Source: Anastatus disparis
Lineage: Eukaryota > Arthropoda > Insecta > Hymenoptera > Eupelmidae
NCBI GenBank assembly: GCA_017163975.1
Contig: JAFFSR010000279.1
Coordinates: 372,001-436,000 of the forward strand
DNA length: 64,000 nt
Direction: 5' to 3'
The notes beneath the pieces are model-generated. The model made no database searches. It was not told the origin of the DNA and saw only the letters and a program-made list of their open reading frames with translations. The stretch's first letter is position 1. Each line of letters starts with the position of its first letter. Position numbers and translations under genes: made by a program. Positions 54,411 to 64,000 of the stretch are shown here, piece by piece.

Positions 54411-55973
54411 ATGCCTCAACCAAAAATTAATCGAACACAAGAAATAATATTTCAAGCAAATTGACGAGCTCTAGCAGCTGAAAACGCTGTTAACGATGAA
54501 TCTAGGAATATTACTACGTACATTATCGAACGAAACAGATTAATTAATGTTCCTCAACATATTATTCAGGATTATTTAGGTTTAATGGATATTTTATGCC
54601 TGCGCTGTAATGCAAAACATTTTATTTTTGAAAAAATTTTGAATAACGGAGTATCCTTTAATGATTGCTGTAGTCATGGGGCAGTTGTTTTAGAATCGAC
54701 ACCAACATTTTCTAAAAATCTTCTTGATCTATTTAATGGATGTCATAAAAAATCAAATGATTTTTTTCGACATATTCGCGTTAACAATGATTCATCGTCA
54801 TTTGCGTCGTTCAATGCTAATTTAGTTAATTTTCAATCAAGACGTACAGGGCCGTATTGCTTCAAAATTCAAGGCCAAATATATTCTCAGATTAATACTG
54901 CCTTATATCCAGAGGATAATGAAAATCCTTCTTATGGTCAACTTTTTACTATTGATCGATTAGAAGCTATAGATTTAAGAATGCAACAAAATTCTAAACT
55001 CCAATATCAAACGTTGGAAATATTAGGTAAAATAATAAGAGAAAATAATATATTTGCTAGATCGTATAAAACGATGAACCAAGAAATACTTAATCAACAG
55101 TTATTAATGAACAATGATGAACCATTTCCGGAATTGCAATTATTATTTACATTAAAACTAGGTGCTGATAGACGAAGATATAATTTTCAAAGAACTAATG
55201 AAGTAGCTGCTATTTTTTCAACAACTGCTGATGGCGAAATTCCTGAATCTTATGTAACTATTCGAAATAAAAATATAAAAACTTTACAGTACGTTAGTAC
55301 AATTGATCCTAATGTAGAACCATGGATTTATCCATTGTTTCATCCTTATGGCACCCAAGGATGGCACAAAGATTTACAATGCACCAAAGTCAATAATCAA
55401 GGTAATAATCGTCGCGTAACACGTTTAGCTTATATACGACATAAAATCGCTATTAGACCAGATAAATTTAATCCTTTTCTCTTAGAACATTGATTATTTC
55501 AACAATATATTATGGATTCTTATGTGAGAATTGGAAAAGATAGAATCAAATATTGTAAAAGTCATCAAAAAGAAATTAAAGCCGATATATATCAAGAATT
55601 GCATGATTATATGCGAAATTCTACTGATGATATTAATGGACAAGCTGGAAAAACAATAATTTTACCGTCTGCATTTATTGGTTCACCTCGCTATATGCAA
55701 CAGTGTTATCAGAATGCAATGGCTATAATTAATCGTGAAGGTAGGCCTGATATTTTTCTCACTATGACATACAAACCGAAATGGCCAGAGATTATAGAAA
55801 ATCTTTTACCTCAACAGCAAGCTTGCGACAGACCTGATATTGTAGCTTGAGTATTTCATTTGAAAAAAAACGTTTACTTGATTTGATTATAAAAAAAAAT
55901 TTTTGGTGAGGTTGCAGCATATGTTTATGTAATAGAATTCCAAAAAAGGGGTTCACCACATATGCACTTATGA
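54411..55973 (+). pseudogene. Helitron Rep remnant 2, with HUH motif
   Basis: ATG at 54411 starts MPQPKINRTQEIIFQAN, then TGA (54462). The same frame continues open from 54585 to 55490. It includes LCLRCNAKHFIFEK (zinc motif), ADRRRYNFQRTNEVAAIF, then IDPNVEPWIYPLFHPYG (a PLxxPxG motif) and NPFLLEH. After TGA at 55491 the frame still matches (LFQQYIMDSYVRIGKDRIKY, FIGSPRYMQQCYQNAMAIIN, PDIFLTMTYKPKWPEI). This is the Helitron-like N-terminal domain. A frameshift in an A run near 55870 follows, then VYVIEFQKRGSPHMHL with the HUH motif H-M-H at 55959-55967 and a stop at 55971. The Tyr-containing part that should follow is absent. Confidence 0.9.
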
Positions 55974-57711
55974 ACAGGCTAATGGCAATATAATCGATAA
56001 TAGATGGGTCGTACCATACTGCCCAATTTTATTACAAACATTTAACTGTCATCGTATTTTAATTCATTGCCAACTAATTCATCCTGAAGAATTATGGGAT
56101 AGATTCAAAAATGCTATGTCTGAAGATTTTTCACGAACAAATGAAATAACTGTGAGTCATCAAAAAGCTTATGCTCACATTAATAATTTATTAAATAATG
56201 AAGGTCGAAGTATAACCGATTTTCCTATTATGGATCAAATAGTTGAACAAAATATACGTTTTGACACTAGCGTTGAATGTATATATTATGTATATTTACC
56301 TTTATTACACATAACAAAAATTGGACAGCAACAATATCTGCAATTAAATACTCAACAAAAAGAAATAGTTAATACAGTGCTTCAAGCAGTCGATATTAAG
56401 GATAATGATAGGAATAATTGCATATACATCGATGGCCCAGGAGGATCTGGAAAGACATTTATTTATACTACACTCTATAATATCTTATCATCAAAAAATA
56501 TTAAAGTATGTTCAATGGCATTCACTGGAATTGCTGCAACGTTACTTCCGCATGGAAAAACTGTACACAAAACATTTGGTTCACCAGTTCCTATGTATCA
56601 TGATTCATCATCAAATATTAAAGCACAATCTAAAGAAGGTTCTTCACTAAAAAAAGTTGATGTGTTTATTTGGAACGAAGCATAATGGCTCCAAGATATG
56701 CTTTAGTAATAGCAGAGAGGACATTACAGTACATTATGAATAATAATTTACCATTTAGAGGTAAAATTATTATATTAGGTGGAGACTTTAGACAACTTCT
56801 TCCCATTAAAATTAGCAGTACTCGCTTAGAGCTTTAAATCTTTGCATTAAATATAGCAAACTATGGAAATATTTTAAAAAATTTTATCTTATTACAAATG
56901 TGAGAGTTATAGAAAATGAAATTAATTTTGCCAAATTTTTATTAGATGTTGATGGAATATTTAATGATATGCACGATAATCTAAATCTTCCGGGACATTG
57001 CATTCTTGAAGCAAATACAAATATAGCTTACTATTTATTTGATAGATTAATTCAAGAAAAACGATTTGAGGAAATGAGTAAATGTGCTATATTATCTGCT
57101 CGAAATATTGATGTCAATCAAATAAATGAACAAGCTACAAATTTATTAGATGTAACAAGTGAACATTTATATACTGGTATAGATAGCGCTGATAATTGTA
57201 ATAATGGTGAATTAGATGAAGTACTTTTACCAGAATACTTAAATTCCTTAAATCCATCCAGTTTACCTCCTTATGAATTACGTTTAAGAAAGAATTGTAT
57301 TGTAATGCTAATTAGAAATATAAGTATCAATGAAGGATTATGTAATGGTACAGGATTACAAATTATAGATTTTTCGAATCATTTATTAAAATGTAAAATT
57401 TCAAGTGGTGATAAAACTGGACAAATCATTTTTATAAACCGTATTACATTGTATTGTGAAAACGAATATCCTTTTACATTTAAAAGGAGACAATTTCCTG
57501 TTAAATTAGCTTTTGCGAAGACTATTAATAAATCACAAGGTCAAACCTTTAAAAATATTATTATTGATCTACAATCAGATGTTTTTAATCATGGACAATT
57601 ATACGTAGCTATGTCAAGAGTTCGATCCTAGGATTCTCTCAAGATATATCTTGGAAATCAAAAACAAAATTTAAAAGTTAAAAATTACATATACAAAGAA
57701 TTATATTTCTA
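55974..57711 (+). pseudogene. Helitron PIF1-like helicase remnant 2
   Basis: After a short Rep remainder (NRWVVPYCPILLQTFNCH near 56005) the sequence jumps to ELWDRFKNAMSEDFSRTN, the start of the helicase linker, showing an internal deletion. The helicase has CIYIDGPGGSGKTFIY (P loop, 56431-56460) and MAFTGIAATLLPHGKTVHKT. VFIWNEA (motif II) is followed by a one-base frameshift at about 56680 into MAPRYALVIAERTL and LGGDFRQLLPI. From 56900 a 243-codon piece ends with FAKTINKSQGQTF and HGQLYVAMSRVRS. After TAG at 57629 the frame still reads to KNYIYKELYF and TAA at 57711, the natural C-terminus. Confidence 0.9.
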
Positions 57712-58737
57712 AAATAACTTTTGACTCTGTAATAGTTTATGTTATTTAAATTTGAAAAATTTTATCAATACACCATGCTTAGATGCTTTTAATATTTAAG
57801 AAAAGTTAAAAATATAATAAAAACAGTTTACCGTTTTATTAATATTGTTAAATAACAATAAGCAAATGAATAAAGTAATAATATATCTTTTCATATAATA
57901 TTCATTCTCGGAGGACTACCGTCTTCAGTGTCCCGTGTATTAAATAAATCTACGATTGATGACACGTAGATAGCACTGATATGGCATTAATATATTACAT
58001 TAATTTCTTCTTTATTTAACGATGCATTATACTAATACGTAGTAGTATACAAATTATTCTAATGATGCAACTCTTATTTTTTATAATGAAACAAAAAAAG
58101 ATAATACTATATTTACAATTTATGATTGAAAATTTATATACTTTGATAGATATAGTGCGCGCTTGCGTGCATGGTTCCTAGTAACGTAAATTCTTAATTA
58201 ATTTATTTGTACATGATAAACAAAAAAGACTTGAAGGTCGCGTGGTAAAACAAGAAAATTAGATGTTACAATGTACACAAGTATTTTTATATAGAATCTG
58301 TTGTTATAGCCATGCAAATCTCAAGTCTAAAACGCGAATATTTTTAAAGAATAATAGACAATAAAGTCAAAAGGTCGATAGCTAAGAAATAGCCAAAAGG
58401 AATTCTTAGACATAAATTCTCAACACGAATAAGAACAAATATTGTCATAAAATAATATACGCTCGTCTAATAAGAAAGAATAAAATAAAATAAAATTAAT
58501 TTAATGAATGTATTAAAAAATCAAAAAAGTCGTAATGAAAAAAACAATTGTAAATGAAATTCAAATTTGAATATTTCGTTTTTAGTAATTTAAATTTATT
58601 AAAATTAAAAAAGTAACTTTCAGAACAACTATTTTTTGATAAGGAAGTATATGAACTAGAAATAGTTTAGATTTTAATTTCGTAAATATTAATTATATAA
58701 ATATTACAGCAGAAAACGAAAAATTAATATACTAAAA
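57712..58737. other. Spacer after the Helitron
   Basis: AT-rich. I could not find the CTRR end with preceding hairpin expected for a canonical Helitron 3' end; candidates such as CTAA are too common here. No gene seen. Confidence 0.4.
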
Positions 58738-60240
58738 TGGCAAATAAACAAAAATCAAATATTATACTATATGAACTAGAGAATCTAGATCAGACAATAG
58801 AAGAGGACGTAAATACGAAACAAAATGAATGGATGAGATGCGTTTCGTATGAACTAACATTATTGTTCAAAAAGCAAGAAGAATTAGATGCAAAAATAGA
58901 AGAAACAAGTAGATAAAGCAGTTAAATTTAACATAGACAAAAACGTTAATCCAGAAAGAACGAAAAACTTAAAAGAACAACTAGATGAATTAGCAGAAAA
59001 AACAAAAAAAATATTAGATTAAAACATTACAATAAAAAACTTATTAAACGAATTCAAGAGACAAAACACAGTATTGACTGAAAGAAACTAAGCATTAGAT
59101 AAAGAATTACAAAAACTAAAAGAAACAATTGAAAAAGATGAAGTTGTAAAAATGGTTCAAGAAAACCTAATAAAAAGAATAGATGTGACAGCTCATGAAC
59201 AAGACGATAAAATAAAAGATATAAAAGAAAAATTAAAACATAATGAGACTCAAACACAAAATTCGGAGTCATTTAATAATAAAATTAAAATTCCTTTGCC
59301 AAAGTATGAAGGCACGGAGGTTGAAAGACCAATGAAATTCTCGAATGAATTTGAAAAATATGTCGCATTAAAAAGATTAGAAGAGAAATAAGCCCTCGAA
59401 TTATTGCATAATGTACTGCAAAAAGATGCGAATGAGTGGTGGTACGTCTATCAAGACGACGTATTCATTTACCAAAGTTTTAAAGAGCTATTCCTGGACA
59501 AATATTGGAATAAAGATATCCAAAGAACATTTAGAAGAAAGGTGGAATTTGGTCAGTTTTATGAGAATAGGAAATTAAGTCGTATGATTTATACCACTTA
59601 AATCTACGGTTTAGCTAAAGAATTAGATCTTCAGTATCCTGAAGAAGAACTAGCTAAAAAAGTCAGCAGACATTTTAGCAGAAACGTTAGGCAGGCTCTG
59701 CAATTCTCACAGAAAAGAGATAAGAACACGTTGTTAAAAATTTTATCAGATTTTAATACTGACGACAAGAATCAAGAAAAAAGAGCATCAAACGGAAATG
59801 AATCTCATAGAAGTAACACAAATCAAAATGAATTCTTTAATTGAAATGATAATATAGAGAATAAAGAAAAAGCTTCATTTAATCTAAGCATAAACACAAC
59901 GAAATTGATGGATAAAAACAGACAAAAAGCTCCTGTCAGCAATGAAATGACAAAAAGTTATAATGATATTAATGTGTCTCAAATAGATATAGACTCATTA
60001 TCACTAGAAGAACCTCAGAAAACTGGATAAACTTGTACCAAATTTAAATAATATAAGGAGTAAGGATGCAACTCATAAAAAAATCCCAATAACACAAAAT
60101 ATTCAAAATTCAAAAGTATTTTATGTTGCAAACTCAGAAAGGCTTAAAAAACTTGAAACACTACCTAAAAAAGGTAGACCAATTGAATTGATAAATAAGG
60201 AATTAAAAAAAAATAAAAAACAAAAAACGTTAAATATGCA
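58738..60240 (+). pseudogene. Gypsy-like gag remnant, split by a Tc1/mariner
   Basis: ATG at 58738 starts MANKQKSNIILYELENLDQT, and several broken frames of Lys/Glu-rich coiled-coil sequence follow. The gag core is clear at 59275-59600: KIPLPKYEGTEVERPMKFSN, then ANEWWYVYQDD and SFKELFLDKYWNKDIQRTFR. It continues as GLAKELDLQYPEEELAKKVS with RHFSRNVRQALQFSQKR to about 59830. The W-W-x-x-Y...F-K-x-x-F-L-x-x-Y-W pattern matches retrotransposon gag and the remnant at 13.0 kb. Stops at about 58915, 59389, 59599 and 59842 break it. The transposon at 60243 interrupts the downstream part. Confidence 0.7.
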
Positions 60241-60242
60241 TA

Positions 60243-62796
60243 TACAGGGTGTCCTATTTTAAAGAAACCACCGAGATATTTTCGACAGTTGGCGTCGTAT
60301 AAAAGAATTGTTTAGACAAAAGTTATTCGAGACAATGGGGGCTATCTTTCTATAAAATCATTTTTGACTTTGAGATTTATTTTCAAGGTCATTTGAAGGT
60401 CAAAGTGATTTTTTTATAGGAACCCCCTATTTTTGATCCCGGATTCGAGAAGAGCAAGAAATTCTACGTTCAGATAAGGTATTATGTGTGGGATGCGGTT
60501 GACTCCTCCAAGGTCATGTAGCGGTAAAATTTATTACTTTCTTCATCTATGCACACGAATAATCGGGCAAGGGTAAGGTTAATAATAATAATAATAACCC
60601 AATAACCTAAAACCCCAATAATTCGATAACCCAAAACCCCAATAACCTGATAACCCAAATAAACAAAACCCAATAACCCAAATGAATAAAAGTCCGTTTA
60701 TTTGAACATTTGGTCATAACGTGTGTTCATATCAGAATTAGGTACGTGAATCAATCTAACCAATCTAGGCAAAAAGGAAGGCAAGGTATTGATTACCCAG
60801 CCAATTAAGGCAAGGTGGAAATGCACAGCCGATCAAGGCAAGACGATGGCTACCCAGCCAATGAAGGCAAAGAATTGATTACCCAGCCAATTAAGGCAAG
60901 GTGGGAATACAAATATTTATCTCATAAGATGTTCAAAGATAGCCCCCTTTAAATTTATGCAATGTTGAATCCTACGTTTAAAGTTTTTAACTGTGGACAA
61001 CAAAACGTGACATGGAATAACTCTACAAGATTGTGTGATGCGTTGCATCATATCTTGCCGTGTTGTTGGTTGCTGTGCATAAACAACATTTTTCAAGTGG
61101 CCCCATAAAAAGAAATCTGGACTTGTCAGATCTGGTGATCTTGGACACCACTCAGTAATGTTACTACCAATGCCTATCCATCGTCTTCGGTATCGTTGGT
61201 TCAAGAAGTGACGAACCATTAGTGAGCGATGACACGGTACACCATCATGTTGTAACCATAATCGACGTCTTGTTTCTAAATCCACATCTTCCAATAATTC
61301 TGGTAACTCATTCTGCAGGAAATCAAGATATGCTGCATCGTTGACATTCCCATCGAAACAATAAGATCCTATAAGATAACCATTTATTATACCGCACCAA
61401 ACTACGAGGCTCCATCTATGCTGATTATCAACATGACGTACTCAATGAGGGTTCTAGATAGACCAATAATGACTATTATGGCGATTGAGTTGCCCATTAC
61501 CACGAAATGTAGCTTCGTCCAAAAACATTAAGTATCTAAAAAATTTAGGACCTTCACGGATACTTGCTTGTGCCCAATTGCAGAATTCGAGTCTGCGGCG
61601 GAGATCATCTGGCATCAAAGCTTGAGTCAAAGTTATATGATACGGATGAGATCTGTAAAGCCGCGAAATTCGACCGACTGTTGATCTTGAGATCTCAGTA
61701 CGTCTCTCAATGTCATGCAAAGAGATATGATGATCCAAATCAACCATCGCCAAAACGATGAGAATTCGTGGATCATCGTTGTTCTGTATCATAATGCGAC
61801 GGCGATTTCTGCGTATTCACGATCGACGTCTCTCTCTTCGCTCAATGATTCGGATTCTCACGTGGTCCGGGTAGTGAAGCCTCCCTGGGTAATTTTGGCG
61901 GTAATACCTTGCCGCAGCACGATATCGGCCTTGACATGCCCCGAGAGACAACAGAAAGTCAACAATTTCGTTTGTCGAATAATCCGGTATATTTGGTCCT
62001 TTTGAGTCGCTAGACACTAAGAAATTTCCACGTGAACTATCCTGAGAAGGGCTGTTCACGAGTCACCTCTGTCATAAATAATACTAAAGAAGTGTTATTT
62101 AACGATTGATATGAAACTTTGTAGGCTTGTCCGGAATCACACCAGAAAAAAGAATAAAAATAATTTGTTTTCCCACAAGATGGAGAATAATTCTTCTCAT
62201 GAAGGCTTCGAATACATAAATTTGGCTTTGAAAATCGAAATGGAGTTCAAACTCAATTTTACTGTTATATGACCTGTACTATTACCTACAACTCAAGACA
62301 ATTTTGTTGAGCTTTCTTTCCGAACCCAAAATAAAAAAATTAGGTGTTTCGAAGAAAACAGTGGACCCTTCTTATTTATTTTGCTTATTGAGTTATTGAG
62401 TTTTGGTTATTTGGGTAATTTGAATTATTGGGTTATTGGATTATTATTATCATTTTTAACCTCACCCTCGCCCAATCATTTGTGTGCATAGATGAAGAAA
62501 ATAATAAATTTGACCCCTACATGACCTTGGAGGGGTCGACCGCACCCCACACATAATACCTTATCTGAACGTAGAATTTCTTGCTCTTCTCAAATCCGGG
62601 ATCAAAAATGGGGCGTTCCAATTCAAAAAATCACTTTGACCTTCGAATGACCTTGAAAATAAATCTCAAGGTCAAAACTGATTTTATAGAAAGATAGCCC
62701 CCATTGTCCCGAATAACTTTCGTCTGAACAATTTTTTTATACAACGCCAACTGTCGAAAATATCTCGATGGTTTCTTTAAAATGGGACACCCTGTA
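60243..62796 (-). mobile_element. Tc1/mariner-type transposon with long inverted repeats
   Basis: Ends TACAGGGTGTCC and the inverse, with TA duplicated on both sides (60241-60242 and 62797-62798), as in the Tc1/mariner superfamily. Terminal inverted repeats of about 410-440 bp (60243-60680 and 62385-62796) share TTTCGACAGTTGGCGT and CATTTGAAGGTCAAAGTGA-like blocks. They also share an AACCCAATAACC microsatellite at their inner edge. A reverse-strand transposase frame lies between. Removal joins ATGCATA and TGTAAATAAG. Confidence 0.9.
60917..62059 (-). pseudogene. Tc1/mariner transposase with three in-frame stops
   Basis: One reverse-strand frame of 381 codons runs from 62059 to 60917 without a frameshift, interrupted only by TGA at 61817-61819, TAG at 61454-61456 and TGA at 61442-61444. 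The N-terminal half has helix-turn-helix sequence (QGRYRAAARYYRQNYPGR, SLHDIERRTEISRSTVGRIS). Catalytic blocks are LMFLDEATFRGN (Asp 1), RLWLQHDGVPCHRS (Asp 2) and WCPRSPDLTSPDFFLWGHLK (Asp 3). By my count 37 residues separate Asp 2 and Asp 3, a DD37D-type spacing. No ATG is seen at the start of this frame; the first in-frame ATG is at 61792. All three catalytic residues are kept, so inactivation is recent or minor. Confidence 0.9.
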
Positions 62797-63517
62797 TATG
62801 TAAATAAGATAATCGTACATTTTAAAATTCGAAAGGTAATTAAAGTATACATTATAAGATATGGTTTTCAGAAAATGTTAAACATGATTTTAAAGACAGT
62901 ACATGAAAAGATGCTATTAACTGTAAATAGCAAAAATGCCAATTTAAATTATACTGAGCAAAAACTCAAATCAAATGAGTATACTCAAGTAAAAACCATT
63001 GTATCAGATGAGATCGAAAATGACTCATATTCATGTGCATTCACCTCAAATGAATTTTTTAGGCGAATGAATTTTGAAATAAAAATTTTGAAATAATAAT
63101 TTATTTTATGAGGAAAACAATTATAAACTCACCTATTATGAGATTCATCAAGGTGAAAAAATGTCACCAAAACAAGAAATTGAACCAATAGATTTAATTT
63201 CTAAACATGAAATTGTATCTAGTAATGTATCTGATCATTTATTATCACGTAAACACGAAATAAAAACTATTAATTATGCACCTTTTTATTCTTCAAAAGA
63301 AAGAATAAAGAATAAGTTCAAGTATGGTGGCAAAAATTTATTCGAAAACGCATTAAAATTTTATTTAACGAACAATCATAAAAAATCTAAATTGTGCAGA
63401 AATGAAATAAGAAACAGAAGTTATAAAGCTATAATGACCTATATATTAATAAGAGATGCATTAAATGAAATAAAAAAAGTTATGGCCATAGTGGGCCAAA
63501 AAATAAATACAAAATAA
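62797..63517 (+). pseudogene. Unrecognised coding-like region after the transposon
   Basis: Two open pieces, 62782-63096 (from about 62800 outside the transposon) and 63161-63517, lie in the same direction as the gag upstream. The first contains NYTEQKLKSNEYTQVKTIVS and SYSCAFTSNEFFRRMNFEIK. The second has MSPKQEIEPIDLISKHEIVS, then LLSRKHEIKTINYAPFYSSK and KLCRNEIRNRSYKAIMTYIL, ending TAA at 63517. Neither resembles protease, reverse transcriptase or integrase to me. They may be the part of the split retroelement that lay beyond the insertion, or an independent sequence. Confidence 0.35.
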
Positions 63518-64000
63518 TTTGATTGAAAAGTTCACCTCGAGAACAACAAATTATAAACTTAAAAAACTACAAAGGGGGGCAGCTACATGAAAAAAAAGAA
63601 GAAAGAAAAAATGAAATTCAATTGAAAATTAATATTTAACTTAAATTAAAAATGAACTTAATAGTAAAAGTGAATAAAATAAAGAAACCAAAAGGGAACA
63701 ATGTGTTATAAGTAAAAAAGATTTTTTTTATTGTGAAACAAAAATTATTTCTGGTATTCAGCATAAAAGATAAGCAATTTGAGTTAATTTAGAAAATTTT
63801 GAAAAAGAATTTTTTATTATATTAGATAGTAAAAAAAATGTTTGTTTTGAATATTTTTATAAAAGAAAAGTGTTAAGCTTAAAGAAGAAATAATCTCTTA
63901 GTTTGTATTTATATAAAAAAAAGAAAACCTATTGGGAATTTTGAGTTTACAAAAGAAGAAAAAAGAAAAATGTTTACATAATAAAAAAGTAAATTTTTTT
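63518..64000. other. A-rich terminal stretch
   Basis: No coding segment or repeat recognised to the window end. Confidence 0.45.

Noticed and set aside
55900..57711. Viral replicase with HUH endonuclease and helicase
   Set aside because: The order of zinc motif, Rep with H-M-H and PIF1 helicase with KSQGQ and HGQLYVAMSR is that of Helitron transposons.

Overview
The window looks like AT-rich nuclear DNA from an arthropod, most probably an insect. It carries GT-AG introns, degraded Gypsy-type retrotransposons, Helitron, piggyBac, Tc1/mariner and hAT remnants, two tRNA-derived SINEs with target-site duplications (TSDs), and very many inverted-repeat (foldback) elements. There is no operon-like structure and no bacterial signature. 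A hymenopteran host is a guess from style only. Most of the window is a transposon graveyard. One uncharacterised multi-exon gene (about 32.8-35.6 kb) and one possible promoter or first-exon region (about 43.2-43.7 kb) are the best candidates for host sequence.

Layout. 0.8-4.0 kb: a TTAA-flanked element swollen by a nested inverted-repeat insert made of 114-bp and 242-bp tandem repeats; its small empty relative lies at 41.2-41.6 kb. 4.2-8.7 kb: a hAT C-terminal fragment, two large arrays of degenerate ACACAT repeats, a nearly perfect 0.52-kb inverted duplication and a 300-bp MITE (miniature inverted-repeat element). 10.1-12.5 kb: two foldback elements. 13.0-17.5 kb: a broken Gypsy gag-pol holding two copies of one MITE and followed by two hairpins. 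18.7-20.0 kb: a terminal-inverted-repeat (TIR) element and a SINE. 21.7-26.3 kb: three foldback elements and a second Gypsy integrase fragment. 26.7-30.2 kb: a piggyBac element with all three catalytic Asp codons but a broken frame. 30.6-32.0 kb: a probable LTR with primer-binding site, itself interrupted by a TTAA foldback. 32.8-35.6 kb: the unknown spliced gene, with a 1.3-kb foldback in one intron. 35.6-37.2 kb: an 817-bp tandem duplication carrying a hairpin MITE. 38.1-39.5 kb: tandem repeats, a small TIR element and a reverse-strand SINE.

46.5-52.8 kb: a foldback and a Helitron remnant with an Ulp1-like protease and PIF1-like helicase, interrupted by a TTAA MITE, then a 29-bp minisatellite itself split by a TIR element. 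53.1-54.2 kb: an A-rich minisatellite. 54.4-57.7 kb: a second Helitron remnant with HUH motif and helicase. 58.7-63.5 kb: a Gypsy-like gag fragment split by a nearly complete Tc1/mariner element, then an unknown reading frame.

No working gene system joins these parts. What recurs is insertion chemistry: five non-autonomous elements flanked by TTAA sit in the same window as a dead piggyBac, and three 0.66-0.68-kb foldbacks share CWAGGAGAGT ends with 3-bp TNA duplications. Several insertions can be checked from the sequence because removing the element restores an open frame or a repeat unit. All coordinates and translations were read by eye; no database search was possible.
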